Under the pieces are notes generated by a model. That model saw nothing but the letters and a program-made list of their open reading frames with translations. It was not told the origin of the DNA and ran no database searches. Shown here piece after piece: positions 27,073-35,509 of a DNA stretch of 64,000 bases (position 1 is its first letter; each line of letters opens with the position of its first letter). The position numbers and the translations under genes are program-made. Source of the stretch: Streptomyces sp. B3I8 (GTDB lineage Bacteria; Actinomycetota; Actinomycetes; Streptomycetales; Streptomycetaceae); contig NZ_JAUSYN010000002.1 of NCBI RefSeq assembly GCF_030816915.1, positions 4,539,501 through 4,603,500 of the forward strand. The letters run 5' to 3'.

Positions 27073-27103
27073 GCGGTGGAACGCGGGCCCCGCGTTCCAC
27101 CGC
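27073..27103 (+). terminator. Perfect stem-loop after the small secreted protein gene
   Basis: The 14-bp stem GCGGTGGAACGCGG pairs with CCGCGTTCCACCGC around a 3-base loop, 12 bases after the stop codon. Confidence 0.8.
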
Positions 27104-27121
27104 TCGTCCGCGTCCGCGCCG

Positions 27122-27160
27122 GTGTCCGTGCCCGTGCCCCGTGTCCGTGTCCGTGTCAGT
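27122..27160. repeat. Hexanucleotide-type tandem repeat (GTGTCC variants)
   Basis: Six imperfect units of GTGTCC/GTGCCC follow each other between the terminator of the small secreted protein gene and the end of the reductase gene. No function seen. Confidence 0.6.
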
Positions 27161-27298
27161 GCCGATGACCGACCGCCGACCGGCCGCGACCGGCCCGCGC
27201 ATGTCGCACGACGGGCCTGTCCCTGCCGAACGACCGGCCCCTGCCTGCCGCGCCGCGGGCCCGCCCCCGGCGCACGACCGGCCCCCGGGCCGTCGGGC

Positions 27299-28204
27299 TC
27301 AGCCGCCCAGGACCGCCGGCCGCAGGACCTCCTCGCACCAGGTGCGGAACGTCGTGGTCCCGACGACGGTGTTCGCGTCCGCGCGGGAGACAGCCTCGTC
27401 GAGCCCCTCGTTCCGCGCCCGCATCATGTCCACCATCCCCGCGGTGAACGCCTCGGGCACCCCGCGGGAGGCGAAGACCGCCGCGTAGTCGTCCAGGGAC
27501 ACCTGCTGGTACTCCACGGACCGGCCGAGCACCCCGGAGACGATCCGCGCGCGGTCGGCCGCCGAAAGGTCCTCGGGGCCGAGCACCGGCACCTCGCCCG
27601 TGCCCGTCCACGACCGGTCGAGCAGCAGCCGTACGGCCGCCGCCGCGATGTCGGCCGTGGCGACCGGCGGTTCGGGGCGGTCGGCGGGGACCGTGTCGGT
27701 GAAGACGCCCCGGTCGCGGATCGGGCCCGCCTGCCGCAGCAGGTTGTCGATGAACGTGGCGCAGGCGAGCGCCCGGTAGGCGACCCCCGAGCCGGCGATC
27801 AGGTCGTCCATGGCCAGCGAGGCGGTGACGAGTCCGGCGCGGTCGGCGACCGGTGTGCCCCGCCCGACCGAGGAGACGGCGACCACCCGCTGGACCCCGT
27901 GCGCGGTGAACGCCTTCGCGGCGGCCTGCGTGAAGCCGGAGTACGCCTCCTCCAGGTCGGCCGCGAGCGGGTTCGGCGGCACGACCCAGAAGACGGCGTC
28001 GACGCCGTCGAGCGCGCGGTCGACGACCGCCGCGTCACCGTGCGAGCCGACGACGACGTCGACCCGGTCGCGGACCTCGTCCGAGAGCTTCGCGGGGTCG
28101 CGCACGACCACCCGCAGCTCCTCGCCCCGCGCGGGGGCCTCGTCGAGCAGATTGCGCAGCACCTGGCTGCCGATGGTGCCTGTGGGCGTGGTGATGAGGA
28201 TCAT
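27299..28204 (-). CDS. NmrA-family NAD(P)-binding oxidoreductase
   Basis: The 301-residue protein has a Rossmann N-terminus (MILITTPTGTIGSQVLRNLL) with the Gly pattern of the atypical short-chain/NmrA group, then a VVAVSSVGRGTP segment in place of a classical catalytic Tyr-Lys pair, and an NmrA-type substrate domain. Members act as NAD(P)H-quinone reductases or redox sensors. ATG 28202-28204 has no clear ribosome-binding site, so the message may be leaderless. A LysR-type inverted repeat (28258-28280) lies upstream. The LysR gene at 30638 points the other way, and the two look like a regulator-target pair separated by the AbiE genes. Confidence 0.82.
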   Translation of the reverse strand: MILITTPTGTIGSQVLRNLLDEAPARGEELRVVVRDPAKLSDEVRDRVDVVVGSHGDAAVVDRALDGVDAVFWVVPPNPLAADLEEAYSGFTQAAAKAFTAHGVQRVVAVSSVGRGTPVADRAGLVTASLAMDDLIAGSGVAYRALACATFIDNLLRQAGPIRDRGVFTDTVPADRPEPPVATADIAAAAVRLLLDRSWTGTGEVPVLGPEDLSAADRARIVSGVLGRSVEYQQVSLDDYAAVFASRGVPEAFTAGMVDMMRARNEGLDEAVSRADANTVVGTTTFRTWCEEVLRPAVLGG

Positions 28205-28257
28205 GCGGTCAAGTCTTCGCGCGTCCCGACGCGCGCGTCCAATACTCTTCAGCCCTG

Positions 28258-28280
28258 ATTGATGTCCGATGGGTATCAAT
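28258..28280. promoter_or_regulatory. LysR-type inverted repeat upstream of the NmrA-family gene
   Basis: ATTGAT-N11-ATCAAT has perfect 6-bp arms with the T-N11-A geometry of LysR boxes, 54 bases upstream of the reductase start. Its inner part reads GGGTATCAAT, and the reverse complement ATTGATACCC recurs at 30621-30630 just before the LysR gene. Confidence 0.55.
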
Positions 28281-28290
28281 TTCTTTCCCT

Positions 28291-28384
28291 CGGAGATGCA
28301 GGGTAAATTACATCTCCGATCGATTAACGCAGAGATGGTTACATGTAGTCGTAACTATCTCTGTGGAAATGTGTAACCATATCT
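28291..28384. promoter_or_regulatory. AbiE operator region: three inverted-repeat elements
   Basis: In an AT-rich stretch before the antitoxin gene, CGGAGATG (28291-28298) is mirrored by CATCTCCG (28311-28318). Then CAGAGATGGTTAC (28330-28342) is mirrored with one mismatch by GTAACTATCTCTG (28351-28363), and a further half-site GTAACCATATCT follows at 28373-28384. AbiEi antitoxins of the known family repress their own promoter by binding inverted repeats, so this is the expected operator. The last half-site abuts the start codon. Confidence 0.7.
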
Positions 28385-28386
28385 GC

Positions 28387-29451
28387 ATGGATCGCGCTGA
28401 CCAGCTTGTCGTGCTCTCCGGGGCCGCGGCCGACCAGTGGGGCCTGGTCACCACCGCGCAGGCCAAGGAGCTCGGCCTGAACGCCGTGCAGCTGCTGCGC
28501 CTGACCGAGGCCGGGTTGCTGGAGAACGTCAGCCGGGGGGTCTACTTCCTCGCCACCGGCGCCATGCCCCAGCACGTGGACATCAAGGCCGCATGGTTGC
28601 GCCTGCAGCCGCGAGAGTTCGCCTGGAACCGCCCTCTCGGTCACCCCGACTCCGGTGTCGTCTCCCACGCCTCCGCCTGCCGGCTTCATGAGCTGGGAGA
28701 CATCCCCGCCCCCGACGTGGAGATCACTGTGCCCCGCAGGCGGACGACGAACGAGCCGTTCGTCCGTCTGCGCACCGCGTCGCTGGAGCCCGCCGACATC
28801 ACGGTGGCCGACGGCCTGCCTGTCACCACCGCCGCCCGCACTGTCATCGACCTGCTGCAGGCCAAGGCCGACGGCGGACACATCGGCGGGGTCATCGCCG
28901 AGGCCGAACGCCGTGGGCTGATCACGGTGGACGACCTTGCCGAGCGCGTGTGGCCCTACGCCCGCAAGTACGGACTCAAAGCCACCGCCACCGGACGCGA
29001 TCTGATCGACCACCTCGTCGCCCAGGCCGGCGAGAGCCTGCGCCGCCAGGAAGTCGACCGGGCCGGCCAAGAGGGCTTCGATGCCGCGGTCCGTCTCTTC
29101 GCCGGTCATCCAGCCGTCGCGTCGTATCTCGCGCGCAGTGGCGGCATGAACGACATCGGCCGAGCCCTGGGGAACCTGGGGCACAATGCTGCGGCGGCCG
29201 CGGCGATGCGGAGGGTGCTGGATTCCGACCCTGCGATGAGGGCGGCGTTGGCGAAGTTCACGCAACCGAATCAGGCCGTCCTGCAAGTCCTCCGCCACAC
29301 CAACGCCGACGCCTTGTCGCCGAGCACCCGCAAGGCCATGGAAGCCGTCGCGAAGTTCCAGCAGCAGCCCGTTCCGCCTCCGGCCCCGCGCAACAGCGGC
29401 ACGGGCAGCGGTCGGGACGACAGCCGGCCGGCGGCGGAGGAGACCGGCTGA
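28387..29451 (+). CDS. AbiEi-family antitoxin of a type IV toxin-antitoxin system
   Basis: The 354-residue protein has the AbiEi N-terminal winged helix (DQWGLVTTAQAKELGLNAVQ, then LLENVSRGVYFL, about residues 15-60). The central part is typical of the family (SHASACRLHELGDIP, VPRRRTTNEPF, TTAARTVIDLL), and a long helical, Ala/Pro-rich C-terminal extension follows. AbiEi represses its own operon and neutralises the AbiEii nucleotidyltransferase without binding it tightly. ATG 28387 is preferred: no Shine-Dalgarno is present, which suits a leaderless message, and earlier starts (28363, 28369) fall inside the operator. The toxin gene follows after 80 bp. Confidence 0.85.
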   Translation: MDRADQLVVLSGAAADQWGLVTTAQAKELGLNAVQLLRLTEAGLLENVSRGVYFLATGAMPQHVDIKAAWLRLQPREFAWNRPLGHPDSGVVSHASACRLHELGDIPAPDVEITVPRRRTTNEPFVRLRTASLEPADITVADGLPVTTAARTVIDLLQAKADGGHIGGVIAEAERRGLITVDDLAERVWPYARKYGLKATATGRDLIDHLVAQAGESLRRQEVDRAGQEGFDAAVRLFAGHPAVASYLARSGGMNDIGRALGNLGHNAAAAAAMRRVLDSDPAMRAALAKFTQPNQAVLQVLRHTNADALSPSTRKAMEAVAKFQQQPVPPPAPRNSGTGSGRDDSRPAAEETG

Positions 29452-29531
29452 CCCACCGAACCGGAGCCCGAGGGTGATCAACTCGGGCGTGACAGTCCGC
29501 AGATTCGAGCCGGCACGCCAGGGGGCGATCC

Positions 29532-30458
29532 ATGGGCAAGACGTACGCGACTCCGAGGGCGTTCAGAACCGCTCTTAACCTCTCCGCGAAGAAGATGTCC
29601 AAGGAGACGGGCATGAACGTCTCCGACCTGATGCGGATCTTCTACTTCAACCGGCTCGCCGCCCGGGTCTTCACCCTGGACCCCGACGGCTGGCTCATCA
29701 AGGGCGGCCAGGCTCTCCTGGTCCGCTACCGCGGCGCCGCCCGCCTCAGCGGCGACATAGACCTGCAGACCGCGCAGCCGGGTCTGACCCCCGAGGAAGC
29801 ACGCGCCCGCGTCCTGCGGGCCGCGGCCCACGATCTGGGCGACTTCCTGCGTTTCGCCCCCGGCAAGTACACCCTCTCCGCCGATCCCGACCGCGGTGGC
29901 TCCCAGTACTTCCAGGTCTTCCTCGGTCCCACCCGCGTCGACGGCGTCAAGGTGGACATCGCCGTCCGGCGCACGCTCACGGGCACCCCGGAAACCAGCC
30001 CCCTGGCCTCCGCCGTCGACCTTCCCTGGCCCGTCGACTGGCCCACCGTACGGCTCTACCCGCTCGTCGACCACATCGCCGACAAGGTCTGCGCCCTCTA
30101 CGAGCGTCACGGCGCGGAGGTTTCGAGCCGCTACCGCGACCTGGCCGACCTCCTCCTGATCAGCCAACAGGAGAGGATCGACGGTCCCGCCGCCCACCGG
30201 GCCATCCACCACGAAGCAGACCAGCGCCGCCGGCGCGGCACCGACGTCACCATGCCCCGGTCCTTCGAAGCCCCGGGCCCCGACTGGCACGACAAATATC
30301 CCGGCGCCGCTGCCCTGGTACTCGGCCTGCGGGGCTGCCGTACCTTCCCCGAAGCCGCCCGAGCGGCCAAGGAGTTCCTCGACCCGCTCCTGGACGGCAC
30401 CGTCACCGGCGACTGGGACCACGAAAGCGGCACGTGGCAGCAGCACCGCACCTCCTGA
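29532..30458 (+). CDS. AbiEii-family nucleotidyltransferase toxin
   Basis: The 308-residue protein has the DNA polymerase-beta-like signature of AbiEii/AbiGii toxins: GGQALLVRY followed by RLSGDIDLQT (catalytic Asp pair), then VKVDI, and late motifs DHIADKVCALYERHG and SRYRDLADLLL. Characterised relatives transfer nucleotides to tRNA or act as GTP-dependent nucleotidyltransferases, causing reversible growth arrest during phage infection. ATG 29532 is preceded by AGGGGG. All catalytic motifs are intact, so it should be active. About 50 C-terminal residues (ALVLGLRGCRTFPEAARAAK) follow the core. Confidence 0.88.
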   Translation: MGKTYATPRAFRTALNLSAKKMSKETGMNVSDLMRIFYFNRLAARVFTLDPDGWLIKGGQALLVRYRGAARLSGDIDLQTAQPGLTPEEARARVLRAAAHDLGDFLRFAPGKYTLSADPDRGGSQYFQVFLGPTRVDGVKVDIAVRRTLTGTPETSPLASAVDLPWPVDWPTVRLYPLVDHIADKVCALYERHGAEVSSRYRDLADLLLISQQERIDGPAAHRAIHHEADQRRRRGTDVTMPRSFEAPGPDWHDKYPGAAALVLGLRGCRTFPEAARAAKEFLDPLLDGTVTGDWDHESGTWQQHRTS

Positions 30459-30620
30459 CCACAATCGTGCATGCCCGACAGCAGGGGACGAGAGGCCCGG
30501 ACGGCGGACTCGGCGGCGGGACGCATCGGCCTTTTCGGTTGTCCGGTCACCGACTCCGAACAGCTCCGCCGGACCTGGAAGCCGGCTCGGACCGGTTTGC
30601 CGCCGCTCGCTGCGGGCGTC

Positions 30621-30643
30621 ATTGATACCCTTGAGGTATGGAC
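30621..30643 (+). promoter_or_regulatory. LysR-type site just before the LysR gene
   Basis: ATTGATACCC (30621-30630) is the reverse complement of part of the site at 28271-28280. It runs into ATACC-CTTGA-GGTAT, which overlaps the start codon. This is a likely autoregulatory site. Confidence 0.45.
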
Positions 30644-31444
30644 CTCGATCTGCGTAAGTTGCGCTATTTCGTCGCGGTCGCCGAGCACCGGCACTTCGGC
30701 CGCGCGGCCGAGCAGCTGTACATCGCACAGCCCGTCCTCAGCCGGCAGATCCGGGCCTTCGAGCGTGAGCTGGGCTGTGCCCTGCTCACCCGCACCACCC
30801 GCAGCGTGGAGCTGACGGCGGCCGGGGAGCGGCTCCACGAGGAGGCGCGCCGGGTCCTCGCGACCGTCGACGGCGCGGTCCGCCGGGTGCACGAGGCCGA
30901 CCGGGGCGTCGCGCGCCTCGCCGTCGCCTTCGCCCCCGGGCTGCACGTCTCGGAGGCGGTGCGTGCCTTCACGGCGGTCCATCCCGGCGTCGAGATCGAT
31001 CTCGTCCCGCTGCGCTGGTACGACCAGCACACCCCACTGCGGGACGGCCGCGCGCACGTCGGCTTCCTGCGCCGGCCCTTCGACGACACGGGGCTGCGCA
31101 CGATCCCCGTCGGCCTGGAGTCCAGGGCCGCCATCCTGCCCGCGGCCCACCCCCTGGCCACCCGCCCCTCGCTGACCTCGGTGGACCTGGAGGGCGAGAA
31201 GTTGCTCAATGCCCAGCAGCGCCGCGCGGCCTCCCTCGAGGAGAAGTTCGAACTCATCGCCGCCGGCTACGGCATCGGACTCGGCCCGCTGAGCGTGGCG
31301 CGCGCCTACCACCGCCCCGACCTCGTCCCCGTGCCGGTCACGGACGCCGAGCCCTACGAGACATGCCTGGCGGCCCCGGAGGACAGCCGGGACGAACGCC
31401 TGCTGGACTTCCTGGAGATCGCGACGAAGGTACTGCGCGGGTAG
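30638..31444 (+). CDS. LysR-family transcriptional regulator
   Basis: The 268-residue protein has the LysR helix-turn-helix at the N-terminus (LRYFVAVAEHRHFGRAAEQL, then LSRQIRAFERELG) and a shortened co-inducer domain; family members are usually about 300 residues. The start ATG has no good Shine-Dalgarno and sits inside an inverted repeat, suggesting autoregulation. The probable target is the NmrA-family gene at 27299, which carries the same ATTGATACCC motif upstream. The AbiE pair now lies between them. Co-inducer unknown. Confidence 0.88.
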   Translation: MDLDLRKLRYFVAVAEHRHFGRAAEQLYIAQPVLSRQIRAFERELGCALLTRTTRSVELTAAGERLHEEARRVLATVDGAVRRVHEADRGVARLAVAFAPGLHVSEAVRAFTAVHPGVEIDLVPLRWYDQHTPLRDGRAHVGFLRRPFDDTGLRTIPVGLESRAAILPAAHPLATRPSLTSVDLEGEKLLNAQQRRAASLEEKFELIAAGYGIGLGPLSVARAYHRPDLVPVPVTDAEPYETCLAAPEDSRDERLLDFLEIATKVLRG

Positions 31445-31552
31445 CGCGCCTGGGCGCGCGAGCCCGGTTCACACCTCCGCAACACCGCCGACCCGGTCCT
31501 GCCACACGTCTCCGTCACGCTGGACGGCGTACGGCCGTGCGGGTGCCGTGGA

Positions 31553-31584
31553 CGGGCCGGAGCGCCGAGGTGCTCCGGCCCGTC
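31553..31584. terminator. Bidirectional stem-loop between LysR and peptidase genes
   Basis: The 12-bp perfect stem ACGGGCCGGAGC and its complement enclose an 8-base loop between two convergent genes. Confidence 0.75.
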
Positions 31585-31629
31585 GTGGCCCGGCCGCACA
31601 CCGTCCGGCCCGTCGTCGTGCGCGGCTCG

Positions 31630-33762
31630 TCAGGTCAGCCGCAACGAACGCCGCAGGAAGTCCAGTTGCAGCCGCAGCAGATTCTCCGCGACGGTCTCCT
31701 GCGGGGTCATGTGTGTGACGCCCGACAGCGGCAGCACCTCGTGCGGCCGTCCGGCGGCCAGCAGGGCCGACGACAGCCGCAGCGAGTGCGCGACGACCAC
31801 GTTGTCGTCCGCGAGCCCGTGAATGATCATCATCGGCCGGTGCGGGCCCTCCGCCGCGTCCACCAGCCCCGCGTCGTCGATCAGCGAGTTGCGCCGGTAG
31901 ACCTCCGGCTGCTCGCCGGGCAGGCCCAGGTACCGCTCCTGGTAGTGGGTGTCGTACAGCCGCAGATCGGTGACCGGGGCCCCGACCACCGCCGCGTGGA
32001 AGACGTCGGGGCGGCGCAGCGCGCCGAGCGCGGCCAGATAGCCGCCGAAGGACCAGCCCCGGATCGCGACCCGGTCCAGGTCGAGCGGGAACTGCTCGGC
32101 GAGCGCGTGCAGCGCGTCGACCTGGTCCTGGAGGACCACCTCCGCGAGGTCGTCCCGTACGGCCTTCTCCCACGCGGGGGAGCGGCCCGGAGTGCCCCGC
32201 CCGTCGGCGACGACCACCGCGAAGCCCTGGTCCGCGAACCACTGCGAGGTGAGGTGCGGGTTGTGCGCGGCGAGCACCCGTTGGCCGTGCGGGCCGCCGT
32301 AGGGGTCCACGAGGACGGGCAAACGGGGACCGTCGGTCTCACTGGGGTAGTCCGTAGGCATAAGCACGGCGCATGGGATTTTCCGTGCGCCCCCCTCTAC
32401 GAGGCTCACGCGCGGGGAGAAATTCGGACTTTCCGCGTACGAGGCCACGGTCGCCGCCGGCTTGCCGTCGCGAAGCACCTGCGCACGGGCGCCCGGCCGG
32501 TCCAGTACCGCGCTGACCAGCACGGTCACGCCCCCGGCGCGCACCGCCGAGTGCACGCCGGGCCCTTGCGAAACGCGCTCCACCCCGAGCTCGTTCACCC
32601 GGTAGACGTGCACCTCGCCGATCTCCGGCTCGGCCGCGCGCGCCCCGGCCGACGCGGTGACAAGAACGTCGTCGGCGGTGACGTCAAGTACCGCCCGCAC
32701 ATGCAACTGCGGTCCGGTCAGCGGCCGTTCGCCGACCGCGAGGACCCGCGCGCCGCCCTCGTCGGCGATCCGCACGAGCTGTCCGGAGGGGCTCCAGCAC
32801 GGCACGCCGGGGAAAAGATCCAGCCAAATTGGATCTTCGTCGGCGTGCACCATCCGGGTCGCTCCGGCGTTCGGATCCACCGCCAGAATGAGCTGACTGC
32901 GCTGGTCGCGGGCCTGCACCAAGATCAGCGGGACTCCCGCCGCTGACCAGTGCACTCGCGCCAGATAGGGGTAGGCGGCGCGGTCCCACACCACCTCCGT
33001 GCGCGCCCCGTCCAGGCCCAGGACGAACAGGCGTACGTCCGCGTTGTCCGTCCCCGCCGCCGGGTACGCCACGGGCTGCGGCGCCCGGCCCGGGTGTGCC
33101 GGATCGGCGATCCACCACCGCTGCACGGGGGTGTCGTCCACCCGCGCGACCAGCAACCGGTCCGACTCCGGCGCCCACCAGAACCCGCGAGAACGGGACA
33201 TTTCCTCGGCCGCGACGAACTCCGCGAGACCGTACGAAACGCCCTCCGACTCCGGTTCGATCAGCGCCCGGTCGTCCTCGCCCTCCGAGCCCACGACCCG
33301 CAGCGCACCCCGGGCGACATAGGCGACATGCCTGCCGTCGGGGGAGGGGCGGGGGTCGATCACCGGCCCCGCGGCGGGCAGCTCCCGCGCCGTACCGGCC
33401 CGCAGCTCGGCCGTGAAAAGCCGCCCCGACAAGGCGAAAGACGCCCACTCGACGGCGGCGTCGGTGGCGTATCCGACGATGCCCGCGCCCCCTTCGCGGC
33501 TGCGTTCCCGTCGTGCGCGCTCCTCCGGTGGCAGCTCCTCGCCGGCCCCGGAGAGCAGGGCCGCGGGGTCCGCCGCGAGGCGCTCGGTGCTCTCCTCCGG
33601 GTCGAGAACCCACAGTTGCTGCACCCGGTCGGTCCCGGACGCGGACCGCAGGAACACGACCCGCGAACCGTCCGGCGCGACCGTGAACGCGCGGGGCGCG
33701 CCGAGGGTGAAGCGTTGGGTGCGCGCGTGCCGACGGGGGAAGGAAAGTGGCTCGGTCGTCAT
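31630..33762 (-). CDS. S9-family prolyl oligopeptidase / dipeptidyl-peptidase IV-like serine peptidase
   Basis: The 710-residue cytosolic enzyme has a DPP IV-type propeller (about 40-430; ARTQRFTLGAPRAFTVAPDG near the start, ISDPRPSPDG-like blade motifs) and a C-terminal alpha/beta-hydrolase domain. The catalytic triad is visible: Ser in GWSFGGY, Asp in GLADDN, His in GVTHMT. VDPYGGPHGQRV and ADGRGTPGR are further family motifs. It cleaves short peptides, so it may process what the nearby Opp importers bring in. ATG 33760-33762 is chosen because the family starts there; the upstream in-frame extension has no homology character. No signal peptide is seen. Confidence 0.92.
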   Translation of the reverse strand: MTTEPLSFPRRHARTQRFTLGAPRAFTVAPDGSRVVFLRSASGTDRVQQLWVLDPEESTERLAADPAALLSGAGEELPPEERARRERSREGGAGIVGYATDAAVEWASFALSGRLFTAELRAGTARELPAAGPVIDPRPSPDGRHVAYVARGALRVVGSEGEDDRALIEPESEGVSYGLAEFVAAEEMSRSRGFWWAPESDRLLVARVDDTPVQRWWIADPAHPGRAPQPVAYPAAGTDNADVRLFVLGLDGARTEVVWDRAAYPYLARVHWSAAGVPLILVQARDQRSQLILAVDPNAGATRMVHADEDPIWLDLFPGVPCWSPSGQLVRIADEGGARVLAVGERPLTGPQLHVRAVLDVTADDVLVTASAGARAAEPEIGEVHVYRVNELGVERVSQGPGVHSAVRAGGVTVLVSAVLDRPGARAQVLRDGKPAATVASYAESPNFSPRVSLVEGGARKIPCAVLMPTDYPSETDGPRLPVLVDPYGGPHGQRVLAAHNPHLTSQWFADQGFAVVVADGRGTPGRSPAWEKAVRDDLAEVVLQDQVDALHALAEQFPLDLDRVAIRGWSFGGYLAALGALRRPDVFHAAVVGAPVTDLRLYDTHYQERYLGLPGEQPEVYRRNSLIDDAGLVDAAEGPHRPMMIIHGLADDNVVVAHSLRLSSALLAAGRPHEVLPLSGVTHMTPQETVAENLLRLQLDFLRRSLRLT

Positions 33763-33939
33763 GCCCCGACCATATTGGCCATGCGCCCCCTTGTGCGGCC
33801 GTGCGCGGGACGATGCGCGCGTCCGGATAGTTATGATCACAAGCGCATAGTGGGTATGAACCCGCTGGCTGTTGTACGGATCTATCTGCCCCCATAGTCC
33901 GACCCCCCGCGTCCCTGGGATCTTTGGAGGTGAACCGCC

Positions 33940-34134
33940 GTGGCACTCTCGATTTCGGCGGTGGTGCTGCTGGCGATCATCGTCGTTCTGCTGATCAGGA
34001 AGTCAGGCCTGAAGGGCGGACACGCGGTGGTCTGCGTGCTCCTCGGTTTCTACCTCGCCTCCTCGACGATCGCCCCGACGATCAACGACCTGACGACGAA
34101 CATCGCGGGGATGATCGGCAGCATCAAATTCTGA
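33940..34134 (+). CDS. Small conserved membrane protein, 64 residues
   Basis: Two hydrophobic segments (about residues 3-20 and 28-46) are separated by a basic loop RKSGLKGG and followed by a short polar tail. GTG 33940 has GGAGG 8 bases upstream. I recall similar proteins as conserved in Streptomyces with no known role. It is divergent from the peptidase gene, and a hairpin follows its stop. Confidence 0.75.
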   Translation: MALSISAVVLLAIIVVLLIRKSGLKGGHAVVCVLLGFYLASSTIAPTINDLTTNIAGMIGSIKF

Positions 34135-34136
34135 GG

Positions 34137-34175
34137 CGTGGGTCCCGCGCGCTCTTGGCGCCCCGGGGACCCACG
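34137..34175 (+). terminator. Stem-loop after the small membrane protein gene
   Basis: CGTGGGTCCC and GGGACCCACG form a perfect 10-bp stem with a GC-rich loop, 2 bases after the stop codon. Confidence 0.65.
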
Positions 34176-34740
34176 GAACGGGGCGGGGCACGGGCTCCGG
34201 ACACAAGGTCCGAAGCCCGTGCGGTGACCTTCCCAGGGTCCGGTTGCCCCGCATCCGGCTTCGTAAGCGCGGTGAATCCGGGAGGCCGAGGACCGGCCGC
34301 CTCGGCACGGTGGCGGCTCGCGGGAGAACGAACCGCGGGTGTCCGCGTGGACGCGGCGCGATGGGCGGAGCCTCCGGGCAGGCGGCCGCATCGGTGCCGG
34401 GGCTGTCGGCCTGCTCGTGCAGACGCTCCGTCGCCGTGGTCCGGCCCTGAGCCGTACCGGGTTTCCCGGACGGCTCGCTGACAGAAGGGTGACCTGGACG
34501 TCACGCGGAGGGCGATCCGAGGAGTCCCCCGCGGACACTCGGCGCACGGGGAGCTCGGCACGCGCACCACGGACCGCCGCAGGAGCGTCCCCGCCGGGTT
34601 GCTCTCGGGCACGGGTTTGTGCGAGCGCCGGCGTGCGGGCATCGCCGCGAACCTCACGCCGGACGGCAGGCTCGGCATGGCGGCCACCACGGGCGACGAC
34701 AACGTGGTGACGTCGCCAGGAGGCTGCCGAAACCGACGGG

Positions 34741-34784
34741 GAAATTCCCACCGGCGAAATTCCCACCGGCGAAATCTCCGACAG
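34741..34784. repeat. 15-bp tandem repeat, 2 full units plus a partial
   Basis: GAAATTCCCACCGGC is repeated exactly twice and followed by a diverged third copy beginning GAAATCTCC. Confidence 0.85.
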
Positions 34785-35200
34785 CGCGGGCGCCGTGGGG
34801 TCGCCGGGACGCAGTGAAGAATGCCGCCCTGAAGCGGCGCTTATGCCGCCCGGCATCCGGCGGCCGATGCGGGGCCGAGGCGATCCGCACCGCGGTCCAA
34901 TAAGGCGCCGACTGGACGGACGCCTTCGACGGGGTGACGGGGCTCCGGATCACAGCGTGGCGGGATGACGCAGTTCGGAGAATTCATCGTCGGCCGACGG
35001 ACTCACCCGCGTGCGGCGAGCAGCCCCCCACGTCGTTCAATTGGGTATCCAGCGGTCGGATTCCGCCGGACTCGGTGAAATCGGAACCGGAGCTCCAGCC
35101 GTACGTCAGCGAGCAGGACATGGGCGCAAGGCGGCGAATTCGTGCCGAAAGGTACCTCTTCCCGTGAACGCTTCGGAGGCCGGGTGGGAACCGGTCTCGA

Positions 35201-35250
35201 ACCGAAGAAGGCCGAAGAAGGCCGAAGAAGGCCGAAGAAGGCCGAAGGCG
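35201..35250. repeat. 10-bp tandem repeat, 4-5 units
   Basis: Units of GCCGAAGAAG (first unit ACCGAAGAAG, fifth GCCGAAGGCG) follow without spacing in a non-coding stretch. The 10-bp period is close to one helical turn. Confidence 0.85.
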
Positions 35251-35509
35251 GCCGGGGGTCGGTTCTCCGACCAGACTCACCCGCTGCGCAGTGCTCCCTC
35301 CGTTTGAGCGGCCCAGTTGTGGAACGCCGCACCCCAAGGGGTCACTTCCCGTCCAACCGCACGTCACCGGAGCGTGCGACCGCCCTGCTGTCGAATCCGG
35401 TGCGATTCGATGACTCGCCGGGCCGCCGCCGGATCAATTCTCGAGAATTCGGGCAAAATCCCCGATCTCGAATGGGGAATATTTGGATCCCCCGGAGGAG
35501 TCAAGTAGC

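Larger units (their letters stand above)
34135..35509. other. Gene-poor region, 1375 bp
   Basis: No reading frame here has the expected third-position G/C pattern over more than about 30 codons. The exception is a short stretch near 34640-34715 with almost pure G/C third positions, which reads like a coding relic. The region also holds a hairpin (34137-34175), a 15-bp tandem repeat (34741-34784) and a 10-bp tandem repeat (35201-35250), and becomes AT-richer just before the crystallin gene. It is probably decayed accessory DNA. Confidence 0.55.

Noticed and set aside
34124-34702. Minus-strand 192-codon open frame after the small membrane protein
   Set aside because: It overlaps the terminator hairpin and lacks codon bias or a plausible start.
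34339-34710. 123-codon open frame in the gene-poor region
   Set aside because: The composition is Arg/Ser/Thr-rich with no G/C third-position bias, ribosome-binding site or similarity.
35201-35250. Repeat array considered as CRISPR
   Set aside because: Units are directly adjacent with no spacers and only 10 bp long; no cas genes are present anywhere in the window.
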